14,758 nt of DNA. Source: an uncultured Luteimonas sp. Lineage in GTDB: Bacteria; Pseudomonadota; Gammaproteobacteria; Xanthomonadales; Xanthomonadaceae. The stretch is taken from the NCBI GenBank assembly GCA_938008415.1, contig CALLKI010000102.1, positions 1 through 14,758 on the forward strand, read 5' to 3'. Below are positions 8,547 to 14,268 of the stretch, piece after piece; position 1 is the first letter of the stretch, and the number at the start of each line of letters is the position of its first letter. The position numbers and the translations under genes are program-made. The notes under the pieces are model-generated. The model had not been told where the DNA came from and made no database searches. It saw nothing but the letters and a program-made list of their open reading frames with translations.

Positions 8547-8557
8547 GGCAAGTATTG
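8518..8557. promoter_or_regulatory. Probable MarR/EmrR operator: three AT-rich half-sites
   Basis: In DNA that is otherwise almost all G and C, three related half-sites occur: ATATTG (8518-8523), CAATAT (8534-8539) and GTATTG (8552-8557). The first pair is a perfect inverted repeat with ten bases between. The second and third form the larger repeat CAATATTTG (8534-8542), TCAAGG, CAAGTATTG (8549-8557), with one mismatch and a TTG-N6-CAA core. The two dyad centres are 17 bases apart and cover the -10 and -35. MarR regulators commonly bind such palindromes and repress their own operon. Confidence 0.75.
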
Positions 8558-8567
8558 TGCGCGCCGG

Positions 8568-9359
8568 TCAGACGGTGCGTTGCAGCACCAGCTCCAGTAC
8601 GAACTTGCTGCCGAAGAAGGCCAGCACCAGCAGTGCCATCGCCGCCAGGGTCCAGCCCACCGCCGTGGCGCCGCGCCAGCCGCGGCGCCGGCGGCCCAGC
8701 AGCAGGGCGCCGAAAGCCAGCCACGACAGCACGCTCAGCACGGTCTTGTGGACCAGGTGCTGGGCGAACAGGTCATGCACGAACAGCACGCCGGTCAGGA
8801 GGGTGGCGGTCAGCAGGATGAAGCCGGCGGCGATGGTCCGGAACAGCAGGCTTTCCAGCTCGGTCAACGGCGGCAGCGCCCGCAGCCAGCCGTGGAACTC
8901 CCGGCGCCGGAGCGCGCGTTCCTGCAGCCAGAGCATGACCGCGAGCAGGGCGGCGACGGCAAGCGTGGCATAGGCCAGCAGCGCCAGCCCGGCGTGCAGC
9001 TGCAGGCGCCAGTCGAGGTCGTTCTGCGCGCCGCCCCCCGACAGGTGATAGGCCACGAGCGACAGCGCGGCGACCGGGTAGACCACCGCGCCCAGCGCGG
9101 CCATGCGCCCGGAGGCCGCATACACCATGGTCACAGCGGCCATGCCCAGGCCGACCAGCGAGAGCGCGGCGAAGAAGTGCAGGTCCGGCCCGCCGGCCTG
9201 GCGCCAGGCAAGCACGTGGTACAGCAGGTGCACGGCCACGGCGGCGACCGCCGTGGGCAGCCAGGCGCCGGCGCCGGCCGGTCCGTCGCGCAGCGCCCTT
9301 CCGGCCACCAGCCCGGTGGCGGCCAGGTAGAGCAGGGCGGCGATGAGAACCATTGCCAT
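8568..9359 (-). CDS. ypjD: YpjD/CcsA-like inner-membrane protein (cytochrome c assembly family)
   Basis: A 263-residue integral membrane protein with about eight hydrophobic helices, of the family that includes the cytochrome c assembly protein CcsA and the HemX-like proteins. Visible points are a His at the head of helix five (QLHAGLALLAYATLAVAALLA), the segment GVLFVHDLFAQHLVHKTVLSVLSWLAFGALLLGR and a C-terminal GSKFVLELVLQ, all resembling E. coli YpjD. That protein has the same length and also lies divergent from ffh. True CcsA proteins carry a WGxWWxWD motif, which I do not see, so a direct role in haem ligation is doubtful. E. coli YpjD has been linked to magnesium export, but nothing here tests that. 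ATGs at 9359 and 9353 are both possible. It ends only ten bases before the emr operator, with no terminator visible, so read-through into emrR is possible. Confidence 0.85.
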   Translation of the reverse strand: MAMVLIAALLYLAATGLVAGRALRDGPAGAGAWLPTAVAAVAVHLLYHVLAWRQAGGPDLHFFAALSLVGLGMAAVTMVYAASGRMAALGAVVYPVAALSLVAYHLSGGGAQNDLDWRLQLHAGLALLAYATLAVAALLAVMLWLQERALRRREFHGWLRALPPLTELESLLFRTIAAGFILLTATLLTGVLFVHDLFAQHLVHKTVLSVLSWLAFGALLLGRRRRGWRGATAVGWTLAAMALLVLAFFGSKFVLELVLQRTV

Positions 9360-9400
9360 CCCGAAAGTGTCGCACAACCGGGAGCGGCGCGATCGGCCGC

Positions 9401-9406
9401 TATACT
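9401..9406 (+). promoter_or_regulatory. -10 element of the ffh promoter
   Basis: TATACT (9401-9406) matches the -10 consensus at five of six positions. It lies 31 bases before the ffh ATG in the 78-base divergent gap with ypjD, and is the most AT-rich spot there. The matching -35 region (near 9378) is poor, so the promoter may be weak or activator-assisted. AGGT at 9427-9430 is the likely ribosome site. Confidence 0.5.
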
Positions 9407-9437
9407 TCCGGCCCGCTTTTCCGTCCAGGTCCAGCCG

Positions 9438-10808
9438 ATGTTCGAATCCCTGACCCAGCGCCTGTCCGGCACCATCCAGCGCCTGCGCGGCCGCGGCCGC
9501 CTGACCGAGGAGAACATCCGCGAGGCCACCCGCGAGGTGCGGATCGCGCTGCTCGAGGCGGACGTTGCCCTGCCGGTGGTGCAGGCCCTGATCGAGCGTA
9601 TCAAGGTGCGCGCGGTCGGCCAGGAGGTGCTGAAGTCCCTCACCCCCGGCCAGGCGCTGATCCGCGTGGTCCGCGACGAGCTGACCACGGTGATGGGCTC
9701 GCAGGCCAGCGAGCTCAACCTCAACGTGCCGGCGCCGGCGGTGATCCTGATGGCCGGCCTGCAGGGCGCGGGCAAGACCACCACGGCCGGCAAGCTGGCG
9801 AGGTACCTGAAGGAGCGGAAGAAGAAAAAGGTGATGGTGGTGTCGGCGGACGTGTACCGCCCGGCCGCCATCGAGCAGCTGAAGACGCTCGCGGAGCAGG
9901 CTGGCGTGCTGTTCTGCCCGTCCGGGCCCGGGCAGAAGCCGGTGGACATCGTGCGCGCCGCGATCGACGAGGCGCGGCGCTCGTACGTGGACGTGCTGAT
10001 CGTCGACACCGCCGGCCGCCTCGCGGTGGACGAGGCGATGATGGAGGAGATCAAGGCCCTGCACGCCGCGGCCAGCCCGGCCGAGACGCTGTTCGTGGTC
10101 GACGCGATGACCGGCCAGGACGCCGCGGTGACCGCGAAGGCCTTCGGCGAGGCGCTGCCGCTGACCGGCGTGGTGCTGACCAAGACCGACGGCGACGCCC
10201 GCGGCGGCGCCGCGCTCTCGGTGCGCTACGTCACCGGCAGGCCGATCAAGTTCATCGGTACCGGCGAGAAGCTCGACGGGCTGGACGTGTTCCATCCCGA
10301 CCGCATCGCCAGCCGCATCCTTGACATGGGCGACGTGCTGTCGCTGGTCGAGCAGGTCGAGCAGCAGGTGGACCGCGACAAGGCGGCCAGGCTCGCCGCG
10401 AAGGTCGCCAAGGGCAGGAAGTTCGACCTCGAGGACATGCGCGACCAGCTCGAACAGATGCAGAAGATGGGGGGCATCGGCAGCCTGCTCGACAAGCTGC
10501 CGGGGCTGGGGCAGATCCCGGACCACCTCAAGCAGCAGGTCGAGCAGAGCCGCGAGCTGCCGCGCATGATCGCGATCATCAACTCGATGACGCCGAAGGA
10601 GCGGCGCAACCCGGCGTTGCTCAACGGCTCGCGCCGCGCGCGCATCGCCCGCGGCTCGGGCACCCATCCTTCCGACGTCAACCGCCTGCTGAAGCAGTAC
10701 CAGCAGATGGAGAAGGTGATGGGCAAGCTTTCGCGCGGCGGCATGAAGGGCATGATGCGCGGGCTGCAGGGCATGTTCGGCGGGCGCGGCGGCCTGCCGT
10801 TCCGCTGA
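9438..10808 (+). CDS. ffh: Signal recognition particle protein Ffh (SRP54 GTPase)
   Basis: This 456-residue GTPase binds 4.5S RNA and the signal sequences of nascent inner-membrane proteins, delivering ribosomes to FtsY. An N-terminal four-helix domain (1-90, starting MFESLTQRLSGTIQRLRG) is followed by the G domain: GLQGAGKTT P-loop at 107-115, the SADVYRPAAIEQL insertion-box segment near 136-148, DTAGR at 190-194 and TKTDGDARGG at 248-257. The methionine-rich M domain (about 330-456) contains MIAIINSMTPKERRNP and ends RGLQGMFGGRGGLPFR. Length matches E. coli Ffh (453). The ATG at 9438 is the family start. The frame is open far upstream, but only as antisense to ypjD. It lies upstream of the rpsP cluster, as in E. 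coli. Confidence 0.98.
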   Translation: MFESLTQRLSGTIQRLRGRGRLTEENIREATREVRIALLEADVALPVVQALIERIKVRAVGQEVLKSLTPGQALIRVVRDELTTVMGSQASELNLNVPAPAVILMAGLQGAGKTTTAGKLARYLKERKKKKVMVVSADVYRPAAIEQLKTLAEQAGVLFCPSGPGQKPVDIVRAAIDEARRSYVDVLIVDTAGRLAVDEAMMEEIKALHAAASPAETLFVVDAMTGQDAAVTAKAFGEALPLTGVVLTKTDGDARGGAALSVRYVTGRPIKFIGTGEKLDGLDVFHPDRIASRILDMGDVLSLVEQVEQQVDRDKAARLAAKVAKGRKFDLEDMRDQLEQMQKMGGIGSLLDKLPGLGQIPDHLKQQVEQSRELPRMIAIINSMTPKERRNPALLNGSRRARIARGSGTHPSDVNRLLKQYQQMEKVMGKLSRGGMKGMMRGLQGMFGGRGGLPFR

Positions 10809-10824
10809 TGCCGGATTCCGGCCT

Positions 10825-10860
10825 CCTCCCGCCGTGAACGGGGAGGCCCGCGCGGGGAGG
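10825..10860 (+). promoter_or_regulatory. Strong SD of the aminotransferase gene with a possible masking hairpin
   Basis: GGGGAGG at 10854-10860 lies six bases before the ATG at 10867, a near-ideal ribosome site that fixes this start over a GTG at 10834. The same heptamer also occurs at 10840-10846. An upstream CCTCCC (10825-10830) can pair with GGGAGG in either copy. Two exclusive hairpins are therefore possible, and one hides the working site. That this is used as a switch is inference. Confidence 0.55.
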
Positions 10861-10866
10861 GCGCCC

Positions 10867-11670
10867 ATGCACACCGCATACCTCGATGGCCGGCCGGCCA
10901 CCATCGACGACCTGCGCGCGCTGGCCCTGGCCAACTACGGCCACTTCACCTCGATGCAGGTGCGCAGGCGCGCGGCGCGCGGCCTCGACCTGCACCTGCG
11001 CCGGCTGCGCGAGGCCACGCGCGAGCTGTTCGGCGTCGCGCTCGACGATGCGCGCGTGCGTTCCGCCATCCTTGCCGCGCTCGACGGCAACGGCGTGGAT
11101 GACGCCAGCGTGCGCGTGACGGTGTATTCACGCGCCTTCGACTACGCGCATCCCGACCGCGAGCAGCCGGTCGACGTGCTGGTGTCGCTGTCGCCGCCGC
11201 GCGATGCCGGGGGCAGGGCTGCCTGGGTGCGGACGGTGCCGTTCCAGCGCCCGTTGCCGCACATCAAGCACGTGGGCACCTTCCCGCTGTTCCGGCTGCG
11301 CCGGCAGGCGCGACGGGACGGCTTCGACGATGCCCTGTTCGTGGACGACAGGGGCCACGTCAGCGAGGGCACGGTCTGGAACGTCGGCTTCTGGGACGGC
11401 ACGCAGGTGGTCTGGCCGCGCGCCGGGGCCCTGCGTGGCACCACCGAGCGGCTGCTGCAGGCGGGGCTGGCGGCGGCCGGCGTCGGCCAGCGCCACGAGC
11501 CGGTGGAGGCGTGGCGGCTGGGGGCGTTCCGGGCCGCGTTCGCGGCCAATTCCAGTGGCGTCTGGCCGATCTCGGGCATCGACGAGCTTGCCATGCGCCC
11601 CGACCCGGCCCTGATGGCGGCACTGGCGGCGGCCCTGGAGGCCCAGCCGTGGCTGCCGCTGGCCGGCTGA
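10867..11670 (+). CDS. Class IV (branched-chain/ADCL-like) PLP aminotransferase family protein
   Basis: This 267-residue fold-type IV PLP enzyme belongs to the group holding branched-chain aminotransferases (IlvE), aminodeoxychorismate lyase (PabC) and D-amino-acid aminotransferase. It opens with GHFTSMQVRRRAARGLDLHLRRL (25-47), a variant of the family entry. Lys134 in PHIKHVG is the expected Schiff-base lysine. DDALFVDDRGHVSEGTVWNVGFWDG (154-178) is the typical PLP-binding segment, with Glu167 placed to contact the pyridine nitrogen. Substrate cannot be told from this; the divergent entry motif makes plain IlvE less likely. The gene sits between ffh and rpsP, which I recall from xanthomonad genomes. 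It has 58 bases before it and its own strong ribosome site. Confidence 0.85.
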   Translation: MHTAYLDGRPATIDDLRALALANYGHFTSMQVRRRAARGLDLHLRRLREATRELFGVALDDARVRSAILAALDGNGVDDASVRVTVYSRAFDYAHPDREQPVDVLVSLSPPRDAGGRAAWVRTVPFQRPLPHIKHVGTFPLFRLRRQARRDGFDDALFVDDRGHVSEGTVWNVGFWDGTQVVWPRAGALRGTTERLLQAGLAAAGVGQRHEPVEAWRLGAFRAAFAANSSGVWPISGIDELAMRPDPALMAALAAALEAQPWLPLAG

Positions 11671-11676
11671 GGCGGG

Positions 11677-11705
11677 TTCCGCGGCCCCGCCCGTTGGATT
11701 ACAAT
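11677..11705 (+). promoter_or_regulatory. Promoter of the rpsP-rimM-trmD operon
   Basis: TACAAT (11700-11705; five of six consensus bases) is preceded after 17 bases by TTCCGC (11677-11682), which keeps only the TT of the -35. It stands in the short gap after the aminotransferase gene, in the only AT-rich patch (ATTACAATTAATGG). Transcription would start near 11712 and leave a leader of about 43 bases. Confidence 0.6.
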
Positions 11706-11717
11706 TAATGGCTTACC

Positions 11718-11732
11718 TCGTCATCCTGACGA
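11718..11732 (+). promoter_or_regulatory. Small hairpin in the rpsP leader
   Basis: TCGTCA (11718-11723) and TGACGA (11727-11732) form a perfect six-base-pair stem with loop TCC. It lies a few bases after the predicted transcription start and 22 bases before the rpsP ATG. It could stabilise the mRNA 5' end or bind a ribosomal protein; the sequence alone does not say which. Confidence 0.4.
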
Positions 11733-11754
11733 CTGGGCAGTAGAAAGAAAGCAC

Positions 11755-12015
11755 ATGGTCAAGATCCGCCTTACCCGTGGCGGCGCCAAGAAGCGCCCCT
11801 TCTACCACATCGTCGTGACCGACTCGCGCAGCCCGCGCGACGGCCGCAACATCGAGCGCGTCGGCTACTACAACCCCGTCGCGCAGGGCAACGAGCAGCG
11901 CGTGGTGATGGACATCGCCCGCGTCAACGACTGGATCGCCAAGGGCGCCCAGCTGACCGACAAGGTCCGCAGCCTGTACAAGGAAGCGGCGAAGAAGGCC
12001 GCCACGGCCGCCTGA
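11755..12015 (+). CDS. rpsP: 30S ribosomal protein S16
   Basis: This 86-residue basic protein binds 16S rRNA and is needed for assembly of the 30S body. The opening MVKIRLTRGGAKKRPFYHIVVTDSRSPRDGR is the S16 family signature, followed by IERVGYYNP and, near the C-terminus, WIAKGAQLTDKVRSL. Length fits the usual 80-90 residues. An AGAAAGAAAG purine run ending four bases before the ATG is the likely ribosome site. It is the first gene of the conserved rpsP-rimM-trmD-rplS cluster, 34 bases before rimM. Confidence 0.98.
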   Translation: MVKIRLTRGGAKKRPFYHIVVTDSRSPRDGRNIERVGYYNPVAQGNEQRVVMDIARVNDWIAKGAQLTDKVRSLYKEAAKKAATAA

Positions 12016-12049
12016 TCCCGCGCCGCGCATGGGCGCGGCCACCGCAGCC

Positions 12050-12562
12050 ATGGACACGCAGACGCGCCGCATCCTGATGGGCAGGATCCACGGCGCGTTT
12101 GGCGTCCGTGGCGAACTGAAGCTCCAGTCCTTCACCGATCCGCCGAAGGCGATCCTCGGCTACGCCCCGTGGATCCTGCGCACGCCGTCAGGCGAGGAGC
12201 GCACGGTCGAGGGTGCGCGCGGCCGCATGGGCCCGAAGGGACTGCTGGTCACCCTGCCCGGTATCGGGGACCGTGACGCGGCCAACGCGATGCGCGGCAC
12301 CGAGGTCTACGTGCCGCGCTCGTCGCTGCCGCCGCCCGGGCCGGGCCGGTACTACTGGGTCGACCTGGAGGGCCTGCGCGTGGTCAACACCCGGGGCGTG
12401 GACTTCGGCCACGTCGCCTACCTGTTCCCCACCGGTGCCAACGACGTGCTGGTGGTGCAGGGCGACCGCGAGCGGATGATCCCGTTCCTCGAGCCGGACT
12501 ACGTGGTCTCGGTGGACTTCGGCGCCGGCCTGATCACCGTGGACTGGGACGCGGACTTCTGA
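12050..12562 (+). CDS. rimM: 16S rRNA processing/ribosome maturation factor RimM
   Basis: A 170-residue chaperone-like factor that binds S19 and helps mature the 3' head domain of the 30S subunit. The N-terminal RimM barrel holds ILMGRIHGAFGVRGELKLQSFTDPP and ends near GTEVYVPRSSLPP. The C-terminal PRC-barrel holds YYWVDLEGLRVVNTRG, NDVLVVQGDRERMIPFLEPDYV and a terminal ITVDWDADF, all standard. Two starts are possible: ATG at 12050 gives 170 residues, close to the family, and ATG at 12029 adds MGAATAA. Neither has a clear ribosome site, and I prefer the shorter form. The stop overlaps the trmD start by one base (TGATG), indicating translational coupling. Confidence 0.95.
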   Translation: MDTQTRRILMGRIHGAFGVRGELKLQSFTDPPKAILGYAPWILRTPSGEERTVEGARGRMGPKGLLVTLPGIGDRDAANAMRGTEVYVPRSSLPPPGPGRYYWVDLEGLRVVNTRGVDFGHVAYLFPTGANDVLVVQGDRERMIPFLEPDYVVSVDFGAGLITVDWDADF

Positions 12563-13320
12563 TGCGCATCGACGTCGTCAGCCTGTTCCCCGACTTCGTG
12601 GCCCACGTCGCGGGCTTCGGCGTGGTCGGGCGGGCATGCGAGCGCGGCCTGCTGGAGATCCATGGCTGGAACCCGCGCGACTACGCGGAGGGGAACTACC
12701 GGCGCGTGGACGACCGCCCCTTCGGTGGCGGCCCGGGCATGGTGATGATGATCGACCCGTTGCGCGCCGCGATCCGCGCCGCACGCGCCGCCGATCCCGC
12801 GCCGGCGAAGGTGGTCTACCTCACCCCGCAGGGCGTGCCGCTCACCCAGGCGAAGGTGCGCGAGCTGGCCGGGCGCGGGCGGATCATCCTGCTGTGCGGC
12901 CGTTACGAGGGCATCGACGAGCGCCTGCTCCAGGCCGAGGTGGACGAGGAGATCTCCATCGGCGACTACGTGCTGTCCGGGGGCGAGCTGCCGGCGGCGG
13001 TCGTCATCGACGCGGTGGCCCGGCTCCAGGACGGGGCCCTGAACGATGCCGAGTCGGCGGCGCAGGAGAGCTTCGAGGGCGACGGCCTGCTCGACTGCCC
13101 GCACTACACCCGCCCGGTCGAGCACGAGCTGGGCCGGGTCCCAGAGGTGCTGCTGTCGGGCAACCATGCCGAGATCGCCCGCTGGCGGCGACGGCAGGCG
13201 CTGCTGCGGACCCTGCACCGGCGGCCGGACCTGCTGGAGCGGGCTGTGCTGACCGCGGCCGAGCGGGCCTGGCTGGCGGAGCTGGACCGTGGCGGTGACC
13301 CCGGGGCGGAGGGCGGCTGA
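12562..13320 (+). CDS. trmD: tRNA (guanine-37-N1)-methyltransferase
   Basis: This 252-residue SPOUT-class homodimer uses S-adenosylmethionine to methylate G37 next to the anticodon and so prevents +1 frameshifting. Knot and substrate motifs are present: DDRPFGGGPGMVMMIDPLRAAI (50-71), YLTPQGVPLTQ (86-96), LCGRYEGIDERL (111-122) and ISIGDYVLSGGELPAAVVIDAVARL (131-155), the last three forming the trefoil-knot AdoMet site. GLLDCPHYTRP (175-185) and VPEVLLSGNHAEI (193-205) follow. One oddity: the segment normally read as DSF, whose Asp is the proposed catalytic base (Asp169 in E. coli), reads ESF here with Glu at 169, and there appears to be one extra residue before GLLDC. Otherwise the protein looks intact. 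The start overlaps the rimM stop. Confidence 0.97.
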   Translation: MRIDVVSLFPDFVAHVAGFGVVGRACERGLLEIHGWNPRDYAEGNYRRVDDRPFGGGPGMVMMIDPLRAAIRAARAADPAPAKVVYLTPQGVPLTQAKVRELAGRGRIILLCGRYEGIDERLLQAEVDEEISIGDYVLSGGELPAAVVIDAVARLQDGALNDAESAAQESFEGDGLLDCPHYTRPVEHELGRVPEVLLSGNHAEIARWRRRQALLRTLHRRPDLLERAVLTAAERAWLAELDRGGDPGAEGG

Positions 13321-13359
13321 GCCCGGGCCAACTGCTGGTCCCGCAAGAAAAATCCGGGT

Positions 13360-13365
13360 TATAAT
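13360..13365 (+). promoter_or_regulatory. -10 element of a promoter internal to the cluster, before rplS
   Basis: A perfect TATAAT (13360-13365) lies 40 bases after trmD in otherwise GC-rich DNA. The -35 area, near 13336-13342 (TGGTCCC), is a poor match. Transcription from about 13372 would give rplS its own message with a leader of about 100 bases. Confidence 0.6.
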
Positions 13366-13369
13366 GCAA

Positions 13370-13399
13370 GGCTACCTGTCCCCGCCGGGGCGGGAAGCC
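13370..13399 (+). promoter_or_regulatory. Hairpin at the start of the rplS leader
   Basis: CCCGC (13381-13385) pairs with GCGGG (13390-13394) around a CGGG loop, and an outer GGCT (13370-13373) can pair with AGCC (13396-13399). The structure sits at the 5' end of the predicted long leader. It could be a stabilising or regulatory element; no known leader family is recognised. Confidence 0.35.
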
Positions 13400-13471
13400 A
13401 CACAAGCCAAGAGCGTGCGTCCGCGTGCACCACGCCTACAACCATTCCAACAGGCTCCACGAGATACCGAC

Positions 13472-13870
13472 ATGAGCAAGCCCTCCATCCACACGCTGCT
13501 GCAGGAGTTCGAAGCCTCCCAGCCCCAGCGCCAGCTTCCCGACTTCGGCCCCGGCGACACCGTCGTCGTCAACGTCAAGGTGAAGGAAGGCAACCGTGAG
13601 CGCGTCCAGGCCTACGAGGGCGTGGTCATCGCGGTGAAGAACGCCGGCCTCAACTCCTCGTTCACCGTGCGCAAGATCTCGCACGGCTACGGCGTCGAGC
13701 GCGTGTTCCAGAGCCACAGTCCGTCGATCGTCTCGGTCGAGGTCAAGCGCCGCGGCAAGGTCCGCGCGGGCAAGCTCTACTACCTGCGCGGCCTCGAGGG
13801 CAAGAAGGCGCGGATCAAGGAAGACCTGTCGGCGCAGGCCCGGGCGAAGAACGGGGCGGCCGCCGGCTGA
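13472..13870 (+). CDS. rplS: 50S ribosomal protein L19
   Basis: This 132-residue protein sits at the 30S-50S interface and takes part in an intersubunit bridge. The L19 core is clear: PDFGPGDTVVVNVKVKEGNRERVQAYEGVVIAVKN (about 23-57), SSFTVRKISHGYGVERVFQSHSPSI, VKRRGKVRAGKLYYLRGLEGKKARIKE. A short Ala-rich tail makes it slightly longer than the E. coli form (115). I start at MSKPSIHTLLQEFE, which has GAGA at 13460-13463 as ribosome site. The frame is open 61 codons upstream, but that stretch has no L19 character and contains the promoter. The gene is 151 bases after trmD and is followed by a strong hairpin. Confidence 0.98.
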   Translation: MSKPSIHTLLQEFEASQPQRQLPDFGPGDTVVVNVKVKEGNRERVQAYEGVVIAVKNAGLNSSFTVRKISHGYGVERVFQSHSPSIVSVEVKRRGKVRAGKLYYLRGLEGKKARIKEDLSAQARAKNGAAAG

Positions 13871-13892
13871 AGCGGCGACTGCCGGACCCGTA

Positions 13893-13930
13893 CCCAAGCG
13901 GCCGCCCCCGGGCGGCCGCTGCCGTTTGGG
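13893..13930 (+). terminator. Terminator-like long hairpin after rplS
   Basis: AGCGGCCGCC (13897-13906) and GGCGGCCGCT (13911-13920) form a perfect ten-base-pair stem with loop CCCG, beginning 27 bases after the rplS stop. Outer CCCAA (13893-13897) can also partly pair with TTGGG downstream. Only TTT follows, so it is a GC-strong hairpin with a weak U run. Confidence 0.65.
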
Positions 13931-14004
13931 CGGCTGCGCGGATCCACGCCGGTGCGGCACACTGTGCAACCGGCCCGTTGGCGGACATGCGCGAGGTTGC
14001 CTGG

Positions 14005-14268
14005 ATGAAACGTCTTTCCGTTCCCGCTTCCGTGGCGGCATTGCTGGCGCTGGCGGGCTGCGCCGGCGACCCGTCCCGCCTGGGTGACACCGGGGTGCGC
14101 CCCGCGGACCTGGTCGAATGCCGCGTCGGTTCGTCCACCGAGGGCCTGCCGGCCGACCAGGTCGAGAGCATGCAGCACGAGCGCTGCCATCCGCAGCAGA
14201 ACCTGAGGTGGTCGCCCGGTAAACGGGACACGATCAAGCCCGACTTCCGCCGTGGCGGCAATGGCTGA
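14005..14268 (+). CDS. Small predicted lipoprotein, function unknown
   Basis: I do not recognise this protein. It has 87 residues and begins MKRLSVPASVAALLALAGC, a clear lipoprotein signal with the acylated Cys at 19, so it should be an outer- or inner-membrane-anchored periplasmic protein of about 69 residues after cleavage. The residue after the Cys is Ala, which does not suggest inner-membrane retention. The mature part is polar, with two further cysteines (39 in VECRVG, 60 in HERCHP) that could form a disulfide, and a basic end (RWSPGKRDTIKPDFRRGGNG). GAGG at 13993-13996 lies eight bases before the ATG, favouring this start over upstream ATG or TTG codons. Its last eight bases overlap hslR, so the two are probably co-translated. 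Confidence 0.75.
   Translation: MKRLSVPASVAALLALAGCAGDPSRLGDTGVRPADLVECRVGSSTEGLPADQVESMQHERCHPQQNLRWSPGKRDTIKPDFRRGGNG

Noticed and set aside
8490..9437. In-frame upstream extension of ffh
   Set aside because: The stretch is antisense to ypjD and has no Ffh character. MFESLTQRLSG at 9438 is the family start.
9360..10934. Long minus-strand extension upstream of ypjD
   Set aside because: It runs antisense through ffh and has shadow composition. YpjD similarity begins at the ATG at 9359.
13289..13471. Upstream extension of L19 by 61 codons
   Set aside because: It overlaps the end of trmD and a perfect -10 element, and lacks L19 sequence character.
13897..13920. Paired GCGGCCGC palindromes as a possible attachment or methylation site
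   Set aside because: Both are simply the two arms of the hairpin after rplS. Position and symmetry fit termination better.
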